DNA of 64,000 nucleotides. Origin: Limnochorda sp. L945t (lineage in GTDB: Bacteria > Bacillota > Limnochordia > Limnochordales > Geochordaceae). A program made the position numbers and the translations under genes. The DNA is taken from the NCBI RefSeq assembly GCF_035593305.1, contig NZ_CP141615.1, positions 620,001-684,000 of the forward strand, written 5' to 3'. Under the pieces are notes generated by a model that ran no database searches, had not been told where the DNA came from, and saw only the letters and a list, made by a program, of their open reading frames with translations. Shown one piece after another: positions 8,072-16,107 of this stretch (positions within the stretch are counted from its first letter, which is position 1; the number at the start of each line of letters is the position of its first letter).

Positions 8072-9145
8072 ATGGCGGAGCAACCCGACCATCGGGAGGA
8101 GCGCTTTCGGCTCACGTCGTTGAGCTCGAAGGCGGGTTGAGCATGCAAGATGGGTCCGGCGGACCTGTTCAGCATGCTGGCCGGCTTGAAGTTGCCGGAG
8201 CGAGGGCCTGAAGTGCTCTCGGGGCTCGAGGAGGCCGAGGACGCAGGCGTCTTCGTGGTCGGGGATGGGCTCGCGCTCGTGCAGAGCGTCGACTTCATCA
8301 CGCCCATCGTCGACGACCCGGAGACCTTCGGCGCCATCGCAGCGGCCAACGCCATGAGCGACGTGCTCCTCATGGGCGCTCGCCCGGTGGCCGCGCTCGG
8401 CATCGCCGGCTTTCCCACGGGCAAGGCAGAGCCTTCGGTGCTGGGGCGGATCCTCCAGGGAGCCATCGACAAGCTCCACGAGGCCGGCGCGCACCTGCTC
8501 GGCGGGCACACGGTGGAGGACCGGGAGGTCAAGTTCGGCCTGGCGGTGACCGGCGTGGTCGATCCGGCGCGCCTCATCCGGCGCGACGGGGCCCGTCCCG
8601 GCGACCTCCTGGTGCTCACCAAGCCGGTGGGCGGCGGCATCGTATCGACGGCGCTCAAGGCCGGCGTGGTCGATGAGGGCGATGCCCGGGAGATGTCCAG
8701 GGTGATGCTGGCGCTCAACGACTACGCGGACGAGATGCGGGCGACCGGGGTGCGGGCGGTCACCGACGTGACCGGCTTTGGACTGGTGGGCCACTCGCTC
8801 GAGCTGGCCCGATCGAGCCGGGTGGGCGTCCGCCTGTACTGGGGCAAGGTGCCGCTGTTGCCCCGGGCGAGGGAGCTGGCCGCCACGGGCAAGTACGTCC
8901 CGGGAGGCAGCCGCCACAACCAGATGTGGGCGCTCGAGGGCCGGGCGACTTTCGACGAGGTGCTGGACGAGGTCGACCGGACCCTGGCCTGCGACGCGAT
9001 GACGTCGGGTGGCCTCCTCATGGCGGTTCCGCGCCAGCGGGCCGAGGAACTGGTGGAGCGGGTCAAGCGACGGGGTGCCCCCGCACCCGGTATCGTGGGC
9101 GAGGTGGTGGCCGAGCACCCGGGCCAGGTGCACGTGCTCCCCTGA
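8072..9145 (+). CDS. selD: Selenide, water dikinase (selenophosphate synthetase), itself a selenoprotein with an in-frame UGA
   Basis: SelD makes selenophosphate from selenide and ATP, the selenium donor used by SelA. The reading frame starts at ATG 8072 behind AAAGGAGGG and contains an in-frame UGA at 8138-8140 (codon 23). It sits in the context SSKAG-U-ACKMGPADL, where the family has its catalytic Cys or Sec. With the UGA read as Sec the protein is 357 residues, the normal SelD length. Later motifs are intact: SVDFITPIVDDP, AAANAMSDVLLMGA, LLGGHTVED and TDVTGFGLVGH. A conventional gene caller would start at ATG 8150 and lose the ATP-binding N-terminus and the active site. A hairpin directly after the UGA fits a bacterial SECIS element. 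Self-insertion would make selenophosphate supply depend on Sec decoding. Confidence 0.94.
8138..8177 (+). promoter_or_regulatory. UGA-Sec codon and SECIS-like hairpin in selD
   Basis: Directly after the UGA (8138-8140), GCATGC at 8141-8146 can pair with GCATGC at 8172-8177. Inside this, GGGTCC (8152-8157) pairs with GGACCT (8161-8166), leaving a three-base GGC apical loop. The layout of a lower stem starting at the UGA and an apical stem-loop within ~40 bases is the standard bacterial SECIS plan read by SelB. The loop differs from the E. coli fdhF loop, as expected for a lineage-specific SelB. Confidence 0.8.
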
Positions 9146-9231
9146 GCGGGAGGTCGTGCCTCGATAGGCGGGCGCGGGAGAGACTGATCCTCGCCGGCCG
9201 GTCAACCGGCGAAGGCGGGGGCGGTCTTTCG

Positions 9232-10809
9232 ATGGGCTGCGTGAAGCCGGCTCGCCGCCCGTGGCCCGGGGCGCGTCGGTGGGCGGTGCTGTGGGCGGTG
9301 CTGTGGTGCTTCGTGGCGTTCCTCTTGGGCGTTTGCCCGGCAGAGGCTTCGGGCCAGCCCGTGAGGACGCCGCTCGTCCTTCCCCTCCCTGTGACCGGCC
9401 CCCCGGCGCCACGTGCCAGGGCACGGGGGCCTGCGCTCATCCTCATGTATCACCGGGTGGCGCCCGCCTCGGCGGGCGGCGCAACCGGGCTGCGGGTCGA
9501 GCCCCGCATGCTGGATGCCCAGATCCGCTACCTGCAGCGCCATGGATACCGCCTGGTGCCGCTCGGGCGTCTGGTCCGGCAGCTCTGCGGGGAGGAGCCC
9601 CTCATGCCCCGGACGGTCGCGATCACCTTCGACGACGGCTACGAGGAGCTCTTCCGCTACGCCTGGCCGATCCTGCGGGCCCGGTACGCGCCGGCCACCA
9701 TCTTCGTGGTGGCCGGCCTGTCCGCCAACCGGTGGGAGAGGGCCCGGGGCTACCCGCGCAAGCCGCTTCTCGGCGATCGGGAGTTGCAGCGCATGGTGGC
9801 CAGCGGCCTGGTGGAGGTCGGCTCCCACACCCTGACCCACCCGCATCTCGCGAGGATCCGGCTCGACCAGGCCTGGTACGAGATCCATCGGTCGCGCGAG
9901 CTCCTCGAGACCCGCATCCGGCGGCCCGTGCGGCTCTTCTCTTACCCGTACGGAGAGCTCGACCCCACCCTGCGTGCCATGGTCGAGCGGGCCGGGTACG
10001 TGGCGGCGGTTTCCACCATCCAGGGCGTCGAGTCCAAGCCGGCCCGCGACTGCTTCGCCCTGCATCGCATCCGCGTCCTGGGGAGCTACCGCCTCGCCGA
10101 CTTCGCCCTGGCCCTTTCCCGCCCGGTGGACCTGAGCTCCCCGGCACGCCGCTCCACGGCGACACCCGGGCGGCGACGGGCCTACGCGCGCCCGCCCGAG
10201 ACACACCTCCGCGAGCAAGGCGGCCACCCGGTGGTGCAGGTGCAGGGAGAGCCGCGCCGGCGCGAGCTCGTCCTGACCGTGGACGGGGCGCCCGACCCGA
10301 AGACCACGCCCGCCATCCTGGACGTACTGGACAGGCTCGGGGTGCGGGCCGTCTTCTTCGTGGTCGGGAGTCGCGCCGAACGTTACCCCTCCCTGGTGGC
10401 GGCCATCGCACAGGAGGGCCACCTCATCGGGGTCCACCCGTACGAAGAGCGGGACCTCACGACCCTGAGCGACGCCGGCATCTACAACGAGCTCGTCAAT
10501 TCCCGCATGGTGGTGCGGGCGATGACGGGCCGCGTACCGCACCTCTTCCGGCCCCTACCGGCACGCTGGAACTCGCGGGTGGTCCAGGCGGCCAGGGCCG
10601 CTGCCTTCACCACGGTGCTGTGGACTGCCCGGATCCGGACAGATCTACCCCTCGACCAGGCCGTGCGCCGGGTGGTGGGACAAGCCCGGCAGGGTGCCAT
10701 CGTGGCGGTAGACGGGCGAAGGCGAAGCGCGCCGGTCGAGATCGAGCGGATCGTGGACGGGTTGCGGGCTCAGGGATACCGATGGGTGACGGTCCGTGCA
10801 TGGCGGTGA
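9232..10809 (+). CDS. Two-domain polysaccharide deacetylase (NodB family), second domain degenerate
   Basis: The 525-residue protein has an N-terminal hydrophobic segment (WAVLWAVLWCFVAFLLGV) that could be a signal peptide or membrane anchor, so it probably acts outside the membrane on peptidoglycan or another N-acetylated glycan. The first NodB domain is complete: TFDDG with Asp134/Asp135, H199-x3-H203 and the YPYG motif. A second NodB-like domain starts near residue 345 but has TVDGAP in place of TFDDGP, GVHPYEERD in place of a two-histidine motif, and FRPLPARWN in place of RPPYG. It therefore probably lacks metal-dependent catalysis and may bind glycan. An inverted repeat (TCGCCGG/CCGGCGA, 9191-9212) precedes the start. 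The gene sits between selD and fdhD without an obvious functional link. Confidence 0.85.
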   Translation: MGCVKPARRPWPGARRWAVLWAVLWCFVAFLLGVCPAEASGQPVRTPLVLPLPVTGPPAPRARARGPALILMYHRVAPASAGGATGLRVEPRMLDAQIRYLQRHGYRLVPLGRLVRQLCGEEPLMPRTVAITFDDGYEELFRYAWPILRARYAPATIFVVAGLSANRWERARGYPRKPLLGDRELQRMVASGLVEVGSHTLTHPHLARIRLDQAWYEIHRSRELLETRIRRPVRLFSYPYGELDPTLRAMVERAGYVAAVSTIQGVESKPARDCFALHRIRVLGSYRLADFALALSRPVDLSSPARRSTATPGRRRAYARPPETHLREQGGHPVVQVQGEPRRRELVLTVDGAPDPKTTPAILDVLDRLGVRAVFFVVGSRAERYPSLVAAIAQEGHLIGVHPYEERDLTTLSDAGIYNELVNSRMVVRAMTGRVPHLFRPLPARWNSRVVQAARAAAFTTVLWTARIRTDLPLDQAVRRVVGQARQGAIVAVDGRRRSAPVEIERIVDGLRAQGYRWVTVRAWR

Positions 10810-10833
10810 CGGGGTGGCCCCATGCATAGCGCC

Positions 10834-10861
10834 TTGACATCGTTTATACTGCCGGTATAGA
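10834..10861 (+). promoter_or_regulatory. Sigma-70-type promoter upstream of fdhD
   Basis: A perfect -35 hexamer TTGACA (10834-10839) is followed after 16 bases by TATAGA (10856-10861). It lies about 50 bases before the fdhD start, in one of the few A+T-rich patches of this region. Confidence 0.75.
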
Positions 10862-10908
10862 AAGCGGTTCCCGAGCGCACGTCCCGTCGGTGCAGGGAGG
10901 CGGTCCGG

Positions 10909-11817
10909 GTGGGGGCAGGGCGAGGCCCCGTGGCTCGCTGGCGGGTGGGCCGGGTCGAGGGGGAGGCCCTGGCGTGGGCGATGGACACCCTGGTCGCCGA
11001 AGAGCCCCTGGAGATTCGGCTGCGATGGGGCGAAGGCGCTCGCTTTGCCCGGGTGGCCGTCACCATGCGGACGCCGGGGCACGACTTCGACCTCGCGGCG
11101 GGCTTTCTCTTCACGGAGGGCATCCTGGACGGGCTGCACCAGGTCTGGCGCCTCACCTACTGCGCCGATCCCACGGTCGACGGCGCCCAGCGGTACAACA
11201 TCGTCAACGTGTGGGTGCAGGATGCCGGCGTCTGCGAGCGGCTCGCCGCGGGCAGCAGGGACTTTCGCGTCAGTTCGAGCTGTGGGCTGTGCGGAAAGTC
11301 CTCCATCGAGAGCGTGCGCCTCCAGCCGGCTTACCGGGCTCGCCCTCGAGTGCCCCGGCTCGATCCACGGGTCATTGGGCAGTTGCCCGGCGAGCTCCGG
11401 CGGGCCCAGCGCCTGTTCGACCGGACCGGGGGGCTGCATGCTGCGGGGCTCTTTGACGCATCCGGCCACCTGGTCGCGGTGCGGGAGGACGTCGGGCGCC
11501 ACAACGCGGTCGACAAGGTCGTGGGCTCGGCCTTCCTCTCCGGCGGGTTGCCGCTTTCCCAGCACATCCTGGTGGTGAGCGGCCGGGCGGGCTTCGAGAT
11601 CGTCCAGAAGGCGGCGATGGCAGGCATTCCCGCGGTGGTCTCCGTCTCGGCGCCCACGAGCCTTGCCTGCGAGGCCGCACGAGAGTGGGGCTTGACCCTC
11701 ATCGGCTTTGCCAGGGGCGAGCGCTTCAACGTGTACGCCGGGGCCGAGCGGCTGTGCATGCGTGCCGGCGCGCACCCGGCCATGCAGGAACGGGAAGTCG
11801 CCGCACCGAACGGGTAG
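10909..11817 (+). CDS. fdhD: Formate dehydrogenase accessory sulfurtransferase FdhD
   Basis: FdhD moves sulfur from a cysteine desulfurase to the bis-MGD cofactor, giving the sulfido ligand that formate dehydrogenases need. The 302-residue protein carries the catalytic C-x2-C loop (SSCGLCGKSS, Cys125 and Cys128). Other conserved stretches are TPGHDFDLAAGFLFTEGI, DVGRHNAVDKVVG and the C-terminal GFARGERFNVY. The start is GTG 10909, eight bases after a GGGAGG site. A clear promoter sits upstream, so the gene has its own transcription start although it belongs functionally with the FDH at the start of the window. Confidence 0.96.
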   Translation: MGAGRGPVARWRVGRVEGEALAWAMDTLVAEEPLEIRLRWGEGARFARVAVTMRTPGHDFDLAAGFLFTEGILDGLHQVWRLTYCADPTVDGAQRYNIVNVWVQDAGVCERLAAGSRDFRVSSSCGLCGKSSIESVRLQPAYRARPRVPRLDPRVIGQLPGELRRAQRLFDRTGGLHAAGLFDASGHLVAVREDVGRHNAVDKVVGSAFLSGGLPLSQHILVVSGRAGFEIVQKAAMAGIPAVVSVSAPTSLACEAAREWGLTLIGFARGERFNVYAGAERLCMRAGAHPAMQEREVAAPNG

Positions 11818-11864
11818 CCCCGACAATCCGCGACATCCTGGTACGCGATTCGGGGGCTTCCCGG

Positions 11865-13154
11865 GTGCAAAACGCCATCGACGACGAGATCGATCTGCGG
11901 CTCTACGTCGAGCGGATCTGGCGGGGCCGCTACGTGATCGCCGCAGTGACCCTCGGGGCCGCCCTGCTCGCATTCCTGGTCAGCCGGTTGCTCCTGCCAA
12001 GGGTCTACGAGGCTTCCGTTTTGCTGGTGGTCCAACCGCAGGAGACGCAGGCTTCCCCCGAGAATGCGCCGGCTGTCCAGGTCGTCGCGCTGACGCCGGC
12101 CGGCTACAAGGAGATCGTCGCCTCCGACCCGTTCCAGGCTCTCGTCCGAGAGGGAATGGTCCGGGAAAACCGGGCCAATCTCGTGGGCTTCTCCCTGGAG
12201 GCCCGGGTCGTGGCGCAAAGCAACCTGTTGGAGCTCAAGGCAGAGGGCCCCGACGCGTTGAGTGCCGCACGCGTCGCCAACTACGCCGCGTCCCTCTTGA
12301 GAGACGAGGTCGTGCGGGTCAACCGGGCGAGCGTCCAGTCCACCTTGCAGCAACTGGCCGAGCAGCGGGATCATGCGAAGCAGGCGATGGACGAAGCGGT
12401 TGCCCGGCTCCAGGCTTTCAGTGAGCGGGGCGCGGCGGTCCAGGAGCTGCAAAGCGAGCGCGATTCCAAGCTACAACTGATCGCCCAGTACCAGACGCGC
12501 CTGTCCGATCTGGAGATATCGTTGGCGACCCAGCGCGCCGGGTTGGAAGAGCTGCGCAAACAACTGGCGGCTCAACCCGCCGTGATCAAACTGGACAGGG
12601 TGCTTTCCCCGGAAGGCGCGGCGTTGGCGCAGGCCGCCCGCTCGCTCGATTTGCAGCGAGCAGAGCCCCTCGTCAACCTTCAGGACGAGCAACTCAACCC
12701 GGTGCACGTGACGCTGGCGAGCGAGGTCAGCATCCGCGAAGCGTCAGTGGTCCAGCTGAGTACCGAGAGGGATCAGGTGAAAGAAGCCCTCGCACGTCTC
12801 TCCGACGACGTGAAGAAGCTCACCGGCGAGCTGGTGGCCCTGCAAGCCCAGCAGCGCGAACTCGAGTGGCAGGTCGAGAGCGCGCGGCGTAGCTACGAGA
12901 CGGCCTCGCAACAATACCAGCTGCAGCAATCGGTGTTGGCAGGCCGCACGGGCGACTCCGCCCTGACCGTGGTGCGTCCCGCGGTGCCTCCGGCGGCGCC
13001 CTCCCGGCCGCGGGTGCTGCTCAACACGGTCGTGGCCGCCTTCCTCGGACTGATGGCCAGCGTCTTCGGGGTGTTCGTGGTGGACTGGCTCCGGGAGCCG
13101 GCGCCGGCGGCCGCACCCGGCGCCGCCCGTGGCGTTCCCTCTGTGGGGCAGTGA
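11865..13154 (+). CDS. Wzz/chain-length-determinant-like membrane protein
   Basis: This 429-residue protein has the architecture of polysaccharide co-polymerases. The N-terminal IDLRLYVERIWRGRY motif and first membrane helix (IAAVTLGAALLAFLVS) come first. A large extracytoplasmic region follows, with long coiled-coil stretches at roughly residues 150-215 and 260-380, and then a second helix near the C-terminus (LLNTVVAAFLGLMASVFGVFVVDW). Such proteins set the length of exported polysaccharides. No tyrosine kinase or glycan polymerase lies beside it, so its partner is unknown. Start GTG 11865 gives the canonical N-terminus, but its ribosome binding site is weak. Confidence 0.8.
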   Translation: MQNAIDDEIDLRLYVERIWRGRYVIAAVTLGAALLAFLVSRLLLPRVYEASVLLVVQPQETQASPENAPAVQVVALTPAGYKEIVASDPFQALVREGMVRENRANLVGFSLEARVVAQSNLLELKAEGPDALSAARVANYAASLLRDEVVRVNRASVQSTLQQLAEQRDHAKQAMDEAVARLQAFSERGAAVQELQSERDSKLQLIAQYQTRLSDLEISLATQRAGLEELRKQLAAQPAVIKLDRVLSPEGAALAQAARSLDLQRAEPLVNLQDEQLNPVHVTLASEVSIREASVVQLSTERDQVKEALARLSDDVKKLTGELVALQAQQRELEWQVESARRSYETASQQYQLQQSVLAGRTGDSALTVVRPAVPPAAPSRPRVLLNTVVAAFLGLMASVFGVFVVDWLREPAPAAAPGAARGVPSVGQ

Positions 13155-13244
13155 GGGCGGGGCGGGCCACCGGGAAAGGACGGCGCTGGGCAAGGCGGGT
13201 CCATCCCCACAGGCGATCCGGAGACTCCCGGAGGGCTGCGGTCT

Positions 13245-13263
13245 CCTGCCCGCATAGGGCAGG
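13245..13263 (+). other. Hairpin with competing downstream repeat in the leader of the 86-residue gene
   Basis: CCTGCCC (13245-13251) and GGGCAGG (13257-13263) form a 7-bp stem with a five-base loop. The right arm is followed at once by CCTGCC, with which it could pair instead. No T-run follows, so it is not a simple terminator; it may be an attenuator-like or stability element. Confidence 0.35.
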
Positions 13264-13300
13264 CCTGCCGCTTCCCATATTAGCCCCGGAGTGAAGCACG

Positions 13301-13561
13301 ATGGACGAGCCGCACGAGCCCCGCGCCTCCTGGGAGCATGATGACCCTTCCCCGCCTCATGCCCGAGAGGAGGTCATCCGCCGGGTGATGGAGTACGTGC
13401 GCGAGCACCCGGAGTCGTTCGCCAGCCTGGCCGTGTGCCGGCGGGCGCTGGGCGCCGAGCCCGGCGGGGCCGTCGACGAAGGGACCCGCCGTCGCCTCGG
13501 GGCACGCCTCGAGACCGTGCCGGACGACGAACTGGAAGCGTACTACTATATCGTCTCCTGA
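13301..13561 (+). CDS. Small acidic protein of unknown function
   Basis: This 86-residue frame has ATG preceded by GGAG at a workable distance. The product is soluble, with an acidic and proline-rich first 20 residues, a charged helix (REEVIRRVMEYVREHPESF), a single Cys, and a C-terminus ending EAYYYIVS. I recognise no domain. It is convergent with the moeA-mobB gene, which ends 42 bases away. Codon use resembles that of its neighbours and the frame stays open with no rival gene, so it is probably real. Confidence 0.6.
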   Translation: MDEPHEPRASWEHDDPSPPHAREEVIRRVMEYVREHPESFASLAVCRRALGAEPGGAVDEGTRRRLGARLETVPDDELEAYYYIVS

Positions 13562-13602
13562 GGCCGGCGCGGCCCCATCTTGCCGGGCGCACGCGCCGGC
13601 GG

Positions 13603-15438
13603 CTACGGGCGAGCGGCCTCCCTGTCATGCCCGAGCACGGCTTCAGCCTTCTCGCGGTACCACCGCTCGAGCCACCGCTCGACGCGCTCGGCCACGGCGC
13701 CGAGGTCGGCAAAGGTCAGCCACTCCGGCTGCGGCGGGGGCTGCTGCCGGCTCACCACCGCCAGGAGCTCGGCGGCGGGGGAGAGCAGCGAGCCGCCTTC
13801 TGGCACGACCTCGATCTTGGGCATGCGGGCCGACTTGTAGCCTTCCGTGAGGACGAGCTGCAGGCCTTCGCCGAGCAACGCCACCATGGCATCGAAGGCG
13901 TACGCCTCCCGGTGCCACAAGACGGCGGACCGCCCCGGGCCGGCGATCCCCACGCGCTCCGCGCCCGCCCGCCCCAGCCGCCAGGTGTCCTTGCCCTCGT
14001 AGTCCATCACGAACCCGTGCACGTCGTGCTTGAGCGCGCCGGCCCGGATGCCCCGGCGGGCAAGCTCGGGCAACAGCGCCTCGATCAGGGTGGTCTTGCC
14101 GGAATCGTGCGGCCCTACCACGGAGAGCGTCGGGACCGGCAGCCAGTCGAAGGCCGGCACCTCGCCGGGCAGCGGGAGCACCTCCACGACGCTCCCCGCG
14201 GGCGCCTGCGCGACCTCCGCGGGGAGCGCGATGAGCGCGTTGGCGAGCGCCTGGCTGCGGATCACCGCGGTACCGGACGGGCCGGCCGGCCAGACGGCCC
14301 GAACGCCCCGGCACGACGCCATTCTCCCCCACAGGTAGTGAGGACGGCCCGGACGGACCCGCACCGGTTGCATGAGCCGGGCCGGCACCCGGCCGGGCAT
14401 GATCTCCTCGGGCGGCGCCCCGGCCATCGCGCGGACCGCCGGCGCCACAAGCAACCAGAAGGCGGTCATGGCCGCTCCGGGGTTGCCCGGCAGCGCAAAG
14501 GCCAGGCAACGGTCGGTGTGGGCAAAGGTGGCCGCCTTGCCCGGCTTGAGCAAGAGCCGGGTGAAGCGTACCTGTGCGCCTGCCCGCGCCAGCGTCGCCA
14601 CGGTGAAGTCCCGGTCGCCGACCGACGCCCCGCCGGTGATGACCAGCATGTCGAACGAGAGGCCCGTCCGGATGGCCTCCTCGAGGGCGTCCGGGTCGTC
14701 GCGCACGACCCCGAGAGGGCGGGACAAGGCTCCCAGCTCCTCCAGAGCGGCCACGAGCGCAGGGGTATTGGCGTCGTACACGCGGCCTGGCGGCGGGGCT
14801 CCTGCTCCCCGCTCGAGGAGCTCGTCGCCGACGGCCAGCACGGCGACCCGGGGCCGGCGCACGACCTCGACCTCGGCGATGCCCAGCGCCGCCAGCAGCC
14901 CCAGAGAAGAGGGCCCGATCCGGTGGCCGGCCCGCAGCACCACCTCCCCGGCGGCCGCGTCCTCGCCCTTCGGGAAGACGTTGGCGCCCGGCTCCAACTC
15001 CCTGGCGACCCGGATCATGGCGCCGGAGCCGCGGCCGGCGCTCGCCCCGGCCTCTTCCACCGTCTCGAGCGGCGCCACGGCGTCGGCTCCTTCGGGCATG
15101 ACGGCGCCCGTCATGACGCGAACCGCCTCACCCGGCCCGACCGCGAGCCCCGCTCGCCCGCTCCCTGCGAACGCCTCGCCGACCACCCGCAGCTGCGCCG
15201 GCGCGGCGGGCGACGCTCCTGCGAGGTCCCGGGCACGCAGCGCGTAACCATCCATGGCCGCCCGCATGAAGGGCCACACGTCGAACGGCGCCACGACCGG
15301 CGCGGCCAGGCGCCTGCCGAGAGCGCCGGCGACCGGCACGCGCTCGGCGCCCGCCGGCCGGGCGAGGGAGAGGACGAGGCTTTCGGCCTCCTCGACCCTG
15401 ACCGGCGCATGAGGAAGTCCCGTGAGCTGGTGACCCAT
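13603..15438 (-). CDS. MoeA-MobB fusion for molybdenum cofactor insertion and dinucleotide formation
   Basis: This 611-residue minus-strand protein fuses two Mo-cofactor proteins. Residues 1 to about 400 are MoeA, molybdopterin molybdenumtransferase: MDGYALRARD, VRVMTGAVMPEGADAV, the MoCF-biosynthesis core GDELLERG...GRVYDANTP, TGGASVGDRDF and ALPGNP. From about residue 432 comes MobB, a P-loop GTP-binding adaptor that helps attach GMP to the cofactor; its Walker A is GPHDSGKTT at about 441-449. ATG 15438 gives a normal MoeA N-terminus; an ATG at 15519 in the same frame would add 27 unlikely residues that overlap the MarR operator. The fusion fits the bis-MGD formate dehydrogenase in the same region. 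It is divergent from the marR gene. Confidence 0.92.
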   Translation of the reverse strand: MGHQLTGLPHAPVRVEEAESLVLSLARPAGAERVPVAGALGRRLAAPVVAPFDVWPFMRAAMDGYALRARDLAGASPAAPAQLRVVGEAFAGSGRAGLAVGPGEAVRVMTGAVMPEGADAVAPLETVEEAGASAGRGSGAMIRVARELEPGANVFPKGEDAAAGEVVLRAGHRIGPSSLGLLAALGIAEVEVVRRPRVAVLAVGDELLERGAGAPPPGRVYDANTPALVAALEELGALSRPLGVVRDDPDALEEAIRTGLSFDMLVITGGASVGDRDFTVATLARAGAQVRFTRLLLKPGKAATFAHTDRCLAFALPGNPGAAMTAFWLLVAPAVRAMAGAPPEEIMPGRVPARLMQPVRVRPGRPHYLWGRMASCRGVRAVWPAGPSGTAVIRSQALANALIALPAEVAQAPAGSVVEVLPLPGEVPAFDWLPVPTLSVVGPHDSGKTTLIEALLPELARRGIRAGALKHDVHGFVMDYEGKDTWRLGRAGAERVGIAGPGRSAVLWHREAYAFDAMVALLGEGLQLVLTEGYKSARMPKIEVVPEGGSLLSPAAELLAVVSRQQPPPQPEWLTFADLGAVAERVERWLERWYREKAEAVLGHDREAARP

Positions 15439-15459
15439 ACCGGTATGATACCCCGGAGC

Positions 15460-15488
15460 TTGATCCGGGCGCATCTCCTGCATACAAT
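15460..15488 (+). promoter_or_regulatory. Promoter of the marR-ABC exporter operon
   Basis: TTGATC (15460-15465) and TACAAT (15483-15488) are separated by 17 bases, ending 64 bases before the marR start. The palindromic operator begins 5 bases after the -10 box. Confidence 0.75.
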
Positions 15489-15493
15489 GAGTG

Positions 15494-15515
15494 AAGCTAA
15501 CAGTTAGGTTAGCTT
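15494..15515. promoter_or_regulatory. Palindromic operator, probably bound by the adjacent MarR regulator
   Basis: Perfect 8-base arms AAGCTAAC (15494-15501) and GTTAGCTT (15508-15515) flank AGTTAG. Its size suits a MarR dimer, and its place over the transcription start would let the repressor block the operon. It is A+T-rich against a 70% G+C background. Confidence 0.75.
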
Positions 15516-15552
15516 TCAATCAGGGCTTCACGACAGGGGGTGAAGGGCCACG

Positions 15553-16107
15553 GTGCGGCGCCAGTCGAGAGAGCAGGCGGAGCACGAGGCGGCCAAGGGG
15601 ACGACGGCGACGCCGGAGGCGTGCGCGCGAGAGATCATGGAGGTCGTGCCGCCCGTCATGCGGTTCATCCGCACCCAGATGCGCCGGCACTCGCAGCCGT
15701 CCCTGTCCATCCCCCAGTTCCGATCGCTCGCCTTCTTGAGCCGCTGCCCCGGGGCGTCGCTCTCTGCGGTGGCCGACCACCTGGGCGTCACGCCTCCGAC
15801 CGCCTCCTCGCTCGTGGAGCGGCTGGTGCGGCGGGGACTGGTCATGCGGGCCGTTGCGCCCGAAGAGCGCCGCAGGGTCGAGCTGCGCCTGACGCCGTCG
15901 GGGCTCGAGCACCTGGAGCAGTCCCGCTCGGCCACCCGTTCGTACCTGGCGACGTTGCTCTCGACGCTGCCGCCGGCCGAGCTCCACGCCCTGTCGCGAG
16001 GCCTGGGGATCCTGAGGGAGGCGCTCAAAGACGTTGCCTTTGACCGCAACGGCGGCTGTCCGGATGGAAGGGCTGACCCGGCGGTTCGGCACCCTCGTGG
16101 CGGTTGA
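15553..16107 (+). CDS. MarR-family transcriptional regulator
   Basis: This 184-residue protein has the MarR winged-helix plan: a dimerising N-terminal helix (VVPPVMRFIRTQMRR), the DNA-binding segment LSAVADHLGVTPPTASSLVERLVRRGLV, a wing (RRVELRLTPSG) and C-terminal helices. It precedes an ABC exporter and overlaps its ATPase gene by 74 bases. With the palindrome in its promoter, it is most likely an autorepressor released by a ligand that the transporter exports. The start is GTG 15553. The last ~15 residues lie in the overlap and look unstructured. Confidence 0.9.
   Translation: MRRQSREQAEHEAAKGTTATPEACAREIMEVVPPVMRFIRTQMRRHSQPSLSIPQFRSLAFLSRCPGASLSAVADHLGVTPPTASSLVERLVRRGLVMRAVAPEERRRVELRLTPSGLEHLEQSRSATRSYLATLLSTLPPAELHALSRGLGILREALKDVAFDRNGGCPDGRADPAVRHPRGG

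Noticed and set aside
9191-9212. Inverted repeat TCGCCGG/CCGGCGA as a terminator after selD
   Set aside because: No T-run follows and it sits only 20 bases before the next start, so it is noted as a hairpin with unknown role rather than a terminator.
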